A stretch of 64,000 nucleotides of DNA from Mesodorylaimus sp. YZB2_4 (taxonomy: Eukaryota; Nematoda; Enoplea; Dorylaimida; Dorylaimidae). The stretch covers positions 1 to 64,000 of the forward strand of contig JASANH010001093.1 of assembly GCA_030248295.1 (NCBI GenBank), given 5' to 3'. Position 1 is the first letter of the stretch; each line of letters begins with the position of its first letter. Under the pieces are notes generated by a model. That model searched no databases, was not told the DNA's origin, and worked only from the letters and a program-made list of their open reading frames with translations. Below, one piece after another: positions 1-9,279 of the stretch. The translations under genes were made by a program, and so were the position numbers.

Positions 1-1996
1 AAGCACCCATGATACCGTCGAGCATCACATCACCAGTCACATCGTTCGTCTTCTTCCATTAGCGCTTCTTGAGCATGACCTGCAGGTCGCTCAGTTTCAT
101 CCTGCCTCCGCCGGCGACCATGTGCGACTCGCAAAGTCGTTCCACGTCCTTGGCCTCATCGTTGGTCAGCAGACGATCGTTGACCATCTGGTGCAGCACC
201 GTTCGCAGCTTGGAACGGTCGCTATACAGAGTCGACAGCAGTTCGTCGACGTTCTGAAAACGACGCCTCTTAAGACACTCTCGGGGCAGCCATCACTCGC
301 CACCTACCTGGCCCAGCGTCCACTCGTCCGTGCCTCCCTTGGACAGGTTGAACAAGGCGCTCATGACCCGCTTACCCGCAACGACTCCTTCTATTTCTCC
401 ATAACCGATGGTTCCAGGATGCTCCTCAAACAAAGGTCGTTTGGGCCAGTCGGAGTGTGAAAGTGAGCGGGCGCCGTACTTGAACGAGACCTGGGACGCC
501 TCTTGCATCAGCGTCTTTTGAGTCTTCTAAGGTTGGTGAAGTGTTTGAGGCGTCGGCTAAGGTTCTTGCACAGGGGCACGATTCAAGCCATTTACACTTC
601 CGGTGGCTGAATACCAGGGGCTTGGTGGCGGTGCCACTCGACGCTGGCAGGCCCGGCGCGCATCCCCACTTCCTTCGACTGACCCGTCGGCGGCGGTCGA
701 GTTCCGAACGCGGGATTGTCCTTGCGGAAAGACCTGAAACAGGGCTCGGTTGCGAGAGGCGCATAAACTAACCCCTGATAAGGCCTAGCCTGGAAACAGC
801 CAGCCATCTCCCCTTGTCGAGCCAGGTCCTCTTGTTCCTTCCGTACGCGGGCCGCCTCGCGCGCGACGTCGTTCGGATCTTGGGGCGGATTCTGGCGGAA
901 GCGTTTTTGCAGCTCCGCTTTCTCATTGGGGGTCAGAGCCCGCATTTCAGCGCACATCAGCTGAAAAGGAGATTAGTATTAGACACCGACTTTCAGAGGG
1001 CACCCATGACAGCGTCAAGCATCACATCACCATGTCACATCGTTCGTCTTCTTTCATCAGCGCCTCTTGAGCATGGCCTGTAGGTTTCCCAGTTTTATCC
1101 TGCCTGCGCCAGCAACCATGTGCGACTCGCATCGTCGTTCCACGTCCTTAGCCTCATCGTTGGTCAGCAGACGATCGTTGACCATCTGGTGCAGCACCGT
1201 TCGCAGCTTGGAACGGTCGATGTACAGAGTCGACAGCAGTTCGTCGACGTTCTGAAAACGACACCTCTTGAGACTCTCTCGGGGCAGCCATCACTCGCCA
1301 CCTTCTTGGCCCAGCGTCCGCTCGTCCGTGCCTCCCTTGGACAAGTTGACCAAGGCGCTCATGGCCCGCTTGTCGCCCCGCAACGACTCCTTGTATTTCT
1401 CCATAACCGATGGTTCCAGGATGCTCCTGAAACAAAGGTCATTTGGGCCAGTCGGAGTGTGAAAGCGAGCGGGCGCCGTACTTAAACGAGACCTGCGACG
1501 CCTCTTGCATCAGCGTCTTTTGAGTCTTCTCGTCGTCGAAGTTCTTGACATCGGCGAGGGTGCTTTGCACGAGCACGATTCGAGCCATTTCCACTTCCGG
1601 TGGCTGGATGCCCAGGGCTTGGTAGCGGTGCCACTCGACGCTGGCAGGCCCGGCGCGCATTCCCACTTCCTTCGACTGAGTCGTCGGCGGCGGTCGAGTT
1701 CCGAACGCGGGATGTCCTTGCGGAAAGACCTGAAACAGGGCTCGGTTACGAGAGGCGCATGCGCTGACCCCTGATAAGCCCTGACCTGGAAACAGCCAGC
1801 CATCTGCCCTTGTCGAGCCAGGTCCTCTTGTTCCTTCCGTACGCGGGCCGCCTCGCGCGCGACGTCGTTCGGATCTTGGGGCGGATTCTGGCGGAAGCGT
1901 TTTTGCAGCTCCGCTTTCTCATTGGGGGTCAGAGCCCGCATTTCAGCGCACATCAGCTGAAAAGGAGATTAGTATTAGACACCGACTTTCAGAGGG
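1..1996. repeat. Direct tandem duplication, two units of ~996 bp
   Basis: Units run from before position 1 to about 1000 and from 1001 to 1996. Both units end in the same sequence (AGACACCGACTTTCAGAGGG) and both begin with CACCCATGA. Identity is high but interrupted by substitutions and small indels, so the duplication is not recent enough to be an obvious assembly artefact. The duplicated block covers the last four exons of a minus-strand gene and its 3' flank; the left edge lies outside the window. Confidence 0.9.
59..960 (-). pseudogene. Distal copy of a tandem duplication of the 3' exons of the neighbouring gene, decayed
   Basis: This stretch repeats the last exons of the gene at 1057-3333 at an offset of 996-997 bp. 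It starts at an exon beginning with the codons for LMCAEMRALTPNEK and ends with an exon closing in the peptide LQVMLKKR and a TAA stop at 59-61. Several lesions are visible against the other copy. The donor after GCFQ reads GC instead of GT. One base is inserted in the next exon (AAGGACAAT against AAGGACAT). A TAA and a TGA follow the PPEV peptide near 590-600, a further in-frame TAG lies near 400, and six bases are missing beside it. The last intron and last exon are better preserved here than in the other copy. It is very unlikely to encode a protein alone, although the last exon could still be spliced onto the upstream gene. Confidence 0.75.
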
Positions 1997-3333
1997 CCGA
2001 TAGGGCCTTACTTCGAGGATGGCTCGCAGCATCTCGGGCGTCAGCCTCATTCCCTTGGCCAGGTTCTCGAAGATCTCGAGCAGCTGCTGCGGAGTCAACT
2101 GCTTGCCTTGGCTTCGGCGGCGATCAGGTCGTCGACGGCTTTCTTTTTCTTCGGGTCGGCTCGGATCTAAAATGGAGGGAAGCTGCAGGTAGGAGCAGGG
2201 CTGACCACGCTGGCCAACTTACGTCCTCGTCAGCCCGCAGCTTCATGAGCTTCATGCGGTAGGCGTCGTGGTCGACGGGCGGTTCAGCTTGACTGGCGGC
2301 GGAACTGGACCGGGAAGCTGGTCAATGCTGATCACTAGCTCGCGGCCTTCTCGCCGGGCGTCATTCTGGTTGGCCGCGCGCATGGCCAGCAAACACACCA
2401 AACCCCCCCCAAACAACCAGAAGCCAACAAACGAAAAAAAACAACCCCACGGAGGGCGAAACTGATCGTTCCGTCCGCATGCGCGACTGCGTTTTCGTTG
2501 ACCAGATTGTCGAGGTCGAGCGGTGACCCTCCTTGCGCGGCCATCCTCCGGTTCATCTCGTCGGCGTCTTTCTTCATGAGCTTCACAGCTTTGATCAGGA
2601 ACTGAAAAGGAGTTCTGGCTGGCTGTTTTGACGAGCAAGGAGCGCGTCTTACCTGCGTGATCGCCGCCAGCTCCTCTGGTGTCAGCTGCACTCTCTCGGT
2701 GAGGGCTTGAAACACGTAGAAGACGTCAGTGCCAGTCACCGGACGTTGGTGGGCTGCTGCAGCCACGCAGCCGAGGGCATAACGTTTCGCTGGATCGTCA
2801 TGGTACTAAAAGAGTAACGGGATCAGGTTTGCGAAATCAGGGTACCGAATCCGTCTCTTTTTTTGGACACCACGACCAGGGTACCTGAACGCCCAGACTG
2901 GAGGCCCTGAAGATGCTGCACAGTGCGCTTACCTTTTGGTTGAGAGCTTTCATGGCTTGGGCGAACTCGGCCGTCCTGAACTCGTCCGGCTTCTGCGGTT
3001 GGATGGGGACACCGCTGGCCAACTTGCCTTGCGTCTCGGGGGTGATGAAGTTCTTGGCCATGGCTCGCAGGACGATGGCCTCCGACAATTCGTCGTTGGC
3101 CCTGTGCAAAGCTTCGATGATCTTGGCGAGGATGTTGAGCAGAGCGAACTCCTCGTCGAGCCTTCGCACGTGTATGGCGGGCAGCTGTAAATGGACGAGG
3201 TCAGGGAGACATAAAAGAGAAAGGGGCATCATACCTGCTGGCACAAGCTGGCCTGATCCTTGTCCAAATGAGTGGTAACCGTGGAGGCGTTGTCGTGCAG
3301 GATCAGCTCGACGGGATCGACTTGCAGGATCAT
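1057..3333 (-). CDS. Unrecognised intron-rich gene, Lys/Glu-rich helical protein, carrying a frameshift and a lost donor
   Basis: I do not recognise this family. Exons by phase: 3235-3333, 2933-3184, 2653-2805, 2463-2601, 2223-2317, 2012-2166, 1786-1956, 1482-1729, 1291-1426, with a possible last exon around 1057-1254. The start is the first in-frame ATG (peptide MILQVDPVEL). The product is soluble, without signal peptide or membrane segment, and rich in predicted helix (for example LLNILAKIIEALHRANDEL and the repeated theme LTPEELAAI, LTPQQLLEIF, LTPEMLRAIL, LTPNEKAEL). Two defects are visible. Exon 2012-2166 is 155 bp although both flanking introns are phase 0, which shows a one-base deletion near 2105 where AAGGGCAAG would restore the frame. 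The last donor is changed from CAGGTAGG (as in the distal copy) to CAAGAAGG, so translation would end at 1291 after the peptide TLGQEGGE. With the frame restored the product would be about 482 residues. It may be a pseudogene, or an expressed gene with assembly errors. Confidence 0.5.
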
Positions 3334-3837
3334 GGGCGGCTCTTCTTTACCGGCTTGTCCAGTGTCCGAACTGGACCGAGCTGGAATGTTTTGCCGAGCC
3401 GGGATGTTTCGCCGAGCGAGCTGGGGCGGGTTTTGCTGACATTTCTCACACGTTGACGATTCGCGCTTTTGTACGGGATTGGAGAGCGATTTGAAGACAC
3501 GACCGAGCTCAGAGGAGAGCTTCAAATGAGGCTCAGAGACAGAGCTTCAAATGACTGTGCAGGCAGCTCGAGGATGGGAAACAGTGACGATGTGAATAGA
3601 GTGTTTCTGGGCGATAGTGTAAAGCAGGGGCAGCTTTACACTTGGTAATTGCCAGTTCTACTGGACACAAGCAATCTCCTTTCTGAGGAAAGCATGGTTT
3701 CTAGCGGCACTTGTTTTCGCCTTATAGCAAGCAATACCGTTTTGTGCTTTAACAGGGGAGATTGGCAGAAACGCCAACGGAAGGAATAGTATGCAAAGGT
3801 GGCCTGTCGCTAAAGGGACGTAAGCCCTAACTATCAA
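3334..3837. other. Intergenic, nothing recognised
   Basis: Upstream flank of the gene above. The minus-strand frame continues open to about 3525 but has no ATG before 3333. No other coding, RNA or repeat signal was seen. Confidence 0.5.
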
Positions 3838-4534
3838 TGAGATGAGTTGCCTCGCAGCATTTTTTCGCAAAGCCTGTTTTGGGCAGCTTCTTCTTCTTTT
3901 CGTTCCTACTGCTCTCGCAGACGATTCTGATGTCCGGTTTCCCTCCGTCTGGCTTCTTCCTGTTCTCGGATTCACTGCTGACAAGTGAGTCTCTTATTCC
4001 TGTTGCTGTCTTCTCCGTTGCTCCTCTTGTTCCTGACGTCGACCTTGTTCTTCCTGTTCTTGGCGCCTTCGTCGCTCCACTTCTTTGGTTCTCGGCTATC
4101 TCTTGTCGTCTTCGTTCTTCCTCCATCTGCCACTGCTGCTCCTCGAATTATCTCTCTCGTTCGGCCACCTGCCTGTTATACTCGGCAAATCGCCTCTGGT
4201 ATTCGTCATCTGGAGAGACGTGCTCTTCTTGATCGTCTTCCTCTGAATCTGGCTCTTGACTGGTGATAGGCGCAGGGGTACACTGATTCGGACATTGTGG
4301 CTGCTGCGGTCTCAATTCTTGGTGTTCGATTTGCTGACGGCGTCTGGCTTCGTCGATCCTTGCGTATTCGTCGAATGTGGCGCATCGACGCTCAAAGCAC
4401 CTTTCACGTCCATAGCATTGTTGGTCGTGGCTCGGGCAAAAGTATGAAACGAACCATGGCGATACACGTCTGTGCACTTGCCCCTCGTCGAAAAGTAGGG
4501 TTTCTCGCAAGAAAACGCGTACATTTTGAGGCAT
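3838..4534 (-). pseudogene. Decayed Glu/Gln/Arg-rich reading frame
   Basis: An ATG at 4534 opens a 128-residue frame (begins MPQNVRVFLRE; has several Cys, e.g. CYGRERCFERRC; then becomes Gln/Arg/Glu rich). It stops at TAA 4148-4150. The same frame goes on past the stop with the same composition (EEQQWQMEEERRRQEIAENQ). The low-complexity charged pattern then jumps frame near 4085 (KEVERRRRQEQEEQ), meets TAA, and jumps again near 3985 (REQEEARRRETG, then a TAG, then EAAQNRLCEKML). Compositional continuity across at least two frame changes and several stops, with no splice sites at the breaks, is what a degraded coding sequence looks like. The intact first 128 codons could still be a short gene. 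No family recognised. Confidence 0.55.
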
Positions 4535-4540
4535 GGCACC

Positions 4541-6988
4541 TTTATGCTTCAGGTTTAATTTGACTGGTCCTGATAATTTTGATATCTTTGATTACAAAAA
4601 CTTTCGAAAAAGCGTTGCGTCTTTTAAAAGGTTTGGATTACATGAAAATGATACGAAATAGTGATAAAAGGAGCTAAAGTAAATTTTTGGCCATTTCAGA
4701 GTGTACTTCGATTTTAGTAACAGTCCGGATATTGTCACATTTTCTTTCCGTCAGGAGCTGGTAATAGTAAGCGGACTCGACTGTGATTATACTTAGCTAT
4801 GGATATCCACATGAACATTGGCTACTGTATGTACCACACATATATTGGCCACCACAAGTAAATTTTCAAATTTCGCGCTCTTACGGCTAAAAGGTGGCAC
4901 AATTTCCCACATGTGCGCTGGCTACCGACCCACCAACCGGAAACAGGAAGCAGCACGAGGTGTTTACAGTTTATGAGTTTATGTTACGATGTTAAAATTT
5001 TCTTGATTGTATTGATTTCTGTGGTTCTTATTTTTCACATTCTTTGGCCATCGTTTTTTAGTGGAAGTTGCCTAGAAGTGAAACCCGTAGCTCGACTACG
5101 CAATCGACTAGAGAGCGAAAAAGGTAAATAGCCATAATTTGTAGGTCCCTAAATCTTTCATAGGTTATAAAAAGTGGATTCTTATCAAGAGATGGATTTT
5201 GTACCTATCCCGATGAAGAATGGAATGTTACAAGTATGAACACAACTAACTTGCAGACATCAGCGTTAGGGTCATCCCAGTTATTTTGAAAAATCTAGTT
5301 GAGCTTTCTAACATTTTGCCGCCGCATTTTTGTCTTGTTCAACATGCGAGGCAGCCTTGCACCTTGCACATTACAGAAACAGGACGGTAGGAATTTTATT
5401 GGATACCTAGTGAAATAAGTACGTATTGTACGTGAAGGTGCAGAAAATTAGTGTTCACGCTCTCAGAACAGTTTTTGTTTTCCGTAGGTGGGGCTTGCTT
5501 GAATGAAGAGTAGGCTGCAAATTTAGATCATTTTTTGTCACTTGTCGCGAGCACTTATTTTTGTTCGATCTATCGATCGTTTGTAAATAGATTTTTGGTG
5601 TGGTCTATTACGACTTCTACCTCAGTGCTCTGTTTTTTTCTCGTGTTTTCAAAGCTTTTTACTATCTATTGGTTCTAGAACGCAAGCGAGGCTGGTTTTG
5701 GTGTCTGCCGCCAGCCAGATGCATAAAGATAGCTTTGTCGAACTGCGGAACTCGTAATTTTACTTTCTCAACCTAGATTCGTTCGAGCGGAGGTAATTTG
5801 CGAAGCAGGCTGGCTGGCTGACGAACAGAAGCCAGTTCGTGTCAAATGGTTGGAAAACCTTGTCTGCTTGCTGAGTATTCTCGGTCCGCCTTGGTGGGCA
5901 ACAGTGTTCAGCTATACACGCGAATATTTCGCCACTGGCTGTTCGAAGGCTCCCGTGAGTAAACATCAACAACTAGTTTCCGTTTCTCGACGCGATACCC
6001 ATTCTCAACTATTCTGAGAAGGATGAAATTTAGTGCCTACTCCCGCGCGTGGCGATATCGGGTTGTGGTGCCGTTGTTGGTCAGCGGGTCTTGGTTTTGA
6101 CAAGCTGGCGTCATCCACCCATTCGAGCGGGGGCTCCATACGGGACTCGCTCGAGCATACACGCGAAACCCAATGCGTCTTCTTGCTGGCTGATTCATTT
6201 CTGGACCGTTTACATAATTTCGCATGCTTATCGGTGTCTTTGATTTTTCAAGATTTTTATTCGATCCATAGCTTGATATTATCCAAACGAAGGCGGAGGG
6301 AGTTCCTTTTGCAGTTGCTACAATTTTGACTGGGTGCGCTCGTATGATTCAAGTCTATGCATTGGATGTGCCATGTCTTTGGCAGTTTATTCGTGCATTG
6401 AACGCTGGAATCGGGTTCGATTCCCGCCGAAGTTGTTGCGCATTTGGTTTTTACGCGTCTAGTCTGGTGTCGAGGCAATATGAAGATGTAAATCACGCTA
6501 GACCCTATGAGAAAAAAATGATCTCATGGTTACAGCGAATCGTTAACAGCCTTGTTTGTTATGGTTGCCGATCGTGCGCCGATGATGTTGTCGTAGAAAT
6601 TCTCTTCGTGCCAGCGTGGTCCGATTCGGTCGGGCGGTGTCCGCACGCCCTTGTTCTTCCTCCGTTGTCGCTCTCGCATACCCTCGGTTCGTTTGTGCTG
6701 CGCGCGTTTTGTCAATGTGAGTGACCCTCTTTCCAGCCACCCTACCTACGTTCATTCTCGAATATTCCGGCATGTCCGAAGTACACGCACTGCTGGGCCC
6801 GTAGTTACCTATCTGCGTAATATTTGGGATCTCGGCAATTCTATTTGGCGCTGCATCCCCTGTATTCTTGATTACTATTCTCTATGGCGCCTATTAGGTG
6901 GTTCAGTCCTAGTTCAATTCAAAAGTGTACATCTTGAAATGGGCATGTTTTGATGCTGTAACTTATGTGCTGGTTTTATATTTTCCAG
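4541..6988. other. Region without a convincing gene; may hold 5' exons of the DGCR2-like gene
   Basis: AT-rich sequence with only scattered short open frames. One candidate exon is at 4973-5126 on the plus strand: an ATG-led signal-anchor-like hydrophobic run (KIFLIVLISVVLIFHIL) ending at a GTAAAT donor. Its phase (1) does not join directly to the exon at 6989 (phase 0), so a missing exon would be required. A box-B-like motif (GGTTCGATTCC) lies near 6415, but no tRNA fold could be built around it. Confidence 0.4.
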
Positions 6989-8906
6989 GTTGGCATTCGT
7001 GATGAACTAATCGAAGGACACATCTGCATTTGGACAATGTTAGATTTGGCGGAGAAGGAGGCCGACAGGGTAGCGGCGGCGTTCGTGGGTCAGGCATTAG
7101 CTTTTAATATGAACAACGGAACAAGTGACGGTCAGACGGTGACCGGTGGCAATAGGGGAACGGTTGGTGATAGTATTACGGCTTGTTTGGATTCGAAGCG
7201 TCAGAAAATCGTGCCCATCGGAGAATATTATTACGCCGATCCGTGCACGTTGTGCTTGTGTAGCAACGCCGAGTTTATGTGCAAACAGGTAAGATGATTA
7301 GATGATTAAACCAGGAGGGGGATTGTTTAAGAGCTCGGGTAGGTGTAAACTGGTTGACTCAAGGTATTGCTGTGGAGAAATGCATGTTTGCCTTGTTTAA
7401 CTAATACGGGTATTACCAGCTTATCGTAGGCTGTTTTACAGAATTCCAGGGCTGACCAGGGTGTTTTCTGTTGCAGATATCATGTGCGCCTCCAGACAAG
7501 TGCGAAGGGTATATCAAAAGAGATCCACTGCATTGTTGCGATGTTTGCGTGCCAGCCGTGGTTGTTGGTAAGTTCAAATTTGGGACCAGTTCTTGGCCAG
7601 TACTGGTGAAGAAACATTTCTAGTTCACGAACGCTTTTCTTTTAGAAAGGCCGAATGATCAGAGCAGCCTGAATATGAAGTTGGGCGCGTTGACGGTGGC
7701 CCTATTCTTGGTCATTTCCTTAGTGCTATTCACCTTGCATCGAATGCGGCGGAAGCGGCTGTTGATTACGTTGAGAAGTAAGGCGACCTTTTTCTGTCAT
7801 TGCGAGTCATTGGGTCACGCATATTGTGGTGGTTTCCATTCAGCTGGGGTGGCTAAGCAAGGAATTAATGAGAAACGCTGATTGGTGATGTTTCAGGACT
7901 GCAATCATTCCGTCACGGTTCTGCCTGTTCTCATGTTGGAGATGGGAGGCATTCGATTGATGCGGCCGAGAGTGGTTTGTTCTCCGCAGCACTTCCTCGA
8001 ATTATGTCTTCTGCGGATCAAGCAGCGGTCATAGCCGTAGGGCCTCCGCCTTATAACGCCGCTGTCACACTACCGAGAGCTCCAGAAGCATTGGCGAGGG
8101 CACCACCGCGGGCGACGGCGCCTGCTGAACCGCCGCCTACGTATCGTCAGGCAGTGCACGATGTCTCAACGATTCGTAGAAGCGCTTCGCAAAGTGGCCA
8201 TCGCCCGCCGTCAACGCTTATGGTTGGAGCTGGTAGGCATAGTCGCACTTCGGATTACCCGGACGACGACGAAGCAGAAGCACGATCAACGACCACTTAT
8301 TCTTCTTCCAGTTTGTCATCGTCTTCTTCGGCGTCTTCACTGAGCAGCAGCCGAGAATCGTTGCGTGTCGATGAGGCGAATTTGGAGGACGACGATTGCT
8401 GTTCGTGTTCTCAGTGCGATAGCGGTCTTTCGGAAGAGCGTGGGTCTCTGAGCAGCAATGAAATTCGTCCAAGGTCTGAGGTGCTTTTGACGAGCTCCGC
8501 AAGTTATCAAGTGGGTCTTGCGCTGGCCACGCCCCATCATATGCAAGCTGCTGCTCAGCATCAGGCTTCGGCTACTGTGGATCGTCGGTCACGCCCGTCG
8601 AGACCAGAAACGAGCGGCGATGTTGGAGGAGCTTCGTGTAGTAATCCTGCAGAACGAGAAACCAAGGGCAAGCTGTGCAAGAAGAAGCTGAAGAAGCTTA
8701 TGATGAAGGCGAGGAGAAAGGCAAAACGAGGGCCTAAAAACAACGAGCAAAATGGAACAACGAGCGGTTCAAATCCGGCGATGGAGGGCGAGTGTAGTCG
8801 GAGGGTTGTGATGAATCGGCGACCTGGTCAGACGGATGTTCATCGGAGGTCGTTGGAGGGATCAGAGCATGGCGCGGCTGCTGCTATGCCAGTTACGTCT
8901 GTATAA
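6989..8906 (+). CDS. DGCR2: DGCR2/IDD-like integral membrane protein, 5' end missing
   Basis: Exons 6989-7288, 7477-7567, 7646-7777, 7897-8906 (phases agree); 510 codons seen. A von Willebrand type C module is clear, with the pattern CLDS...DPCTLCLC...CKQISCAPPDKCEGY...DPLHCCDVC. It is followed by one membrane segment (LTVALFLVISLVLFTLH) and a basic stop-transfer run (RMRRKRL). The long cytoplasmic tail has two proline-tyrosine motifs (GPPPYNAA and EPPPTYRQA), a Ser-rich acidic stretch and a Lys/Arg-rich patch near 8660-8740. VWC, then one TM, then a tail with PPPPY motifs and a GRHSR peptide is the layout of vertebrate DGCR2/IDD, an adhesion-receptor-like protein whose PPxY motifs suggest binding to WW-domain ubiquitin ligases. 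The LDL-A and C-type lectin modules and signal peptide of the vertebrate protein were not found upstream; they may be absent or on distant exons. The first exon begins at an acceptor, so the true start lies further 5'. Confidence 0.75.
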
Positions 8907-9279
8907 TATTGCGGCCTGCTATGTAGTCTGCACTATAATTTTGGGTGTTGTATTGTGAGTCATTGCTCGTATGCGTGCAGTATTCCCAAGCAATGTACAT
9001 GAGACATATCCTCACCATTCCTGCATAATATGCATCTTGGTCGCTTCAGGTTGTGGTGGGTTGCGTGGTTTTAGCATCGTTACTTGGTCGGTTCTTTTTA
9101 AGATGTGTAATTAGCGCGTGTAGGTTCCGAGCGACAGTACTATACTTTATGTCATGTTCAGTAAATTTCGCTGATTGAGTGTGGAGTGATGTTTGGTGCT
9201 AGCTGTCGACTCAGGTGATATCGAGGCTGGGGGCTTTGCTGGTTTGGTCTATGTGGGCTTGTCGTAGGTTTGGTCAACC
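8907..9279. other. Intergenic spacer between two plus-strand genes
   Basis: Holds the 3' end of the DGCR2-like gene and the 5' flank of the next gene. No canonical AATAAA and no repeat seen. Confidence 0.5.

Noticed and set aside
2318..2462. Continuation of the exon ending at 2463 as coding sequence (frame open for ~45 more codons)
   Set aside because: The encoded peptide is of intron-like composition with runs from T- and G-rich tracts; splicing from ATCA/GTTTCG to the acceptor at 2318 restores phase with the next exon.
6400..6450. Possible tRNA: GGTTCGATTCC T-loop-like motif
   Set aside because: Only four T-stem pairs form, and no matching acceptor stem, anticodon arm or D arm could be found 50-60 bases upstream.
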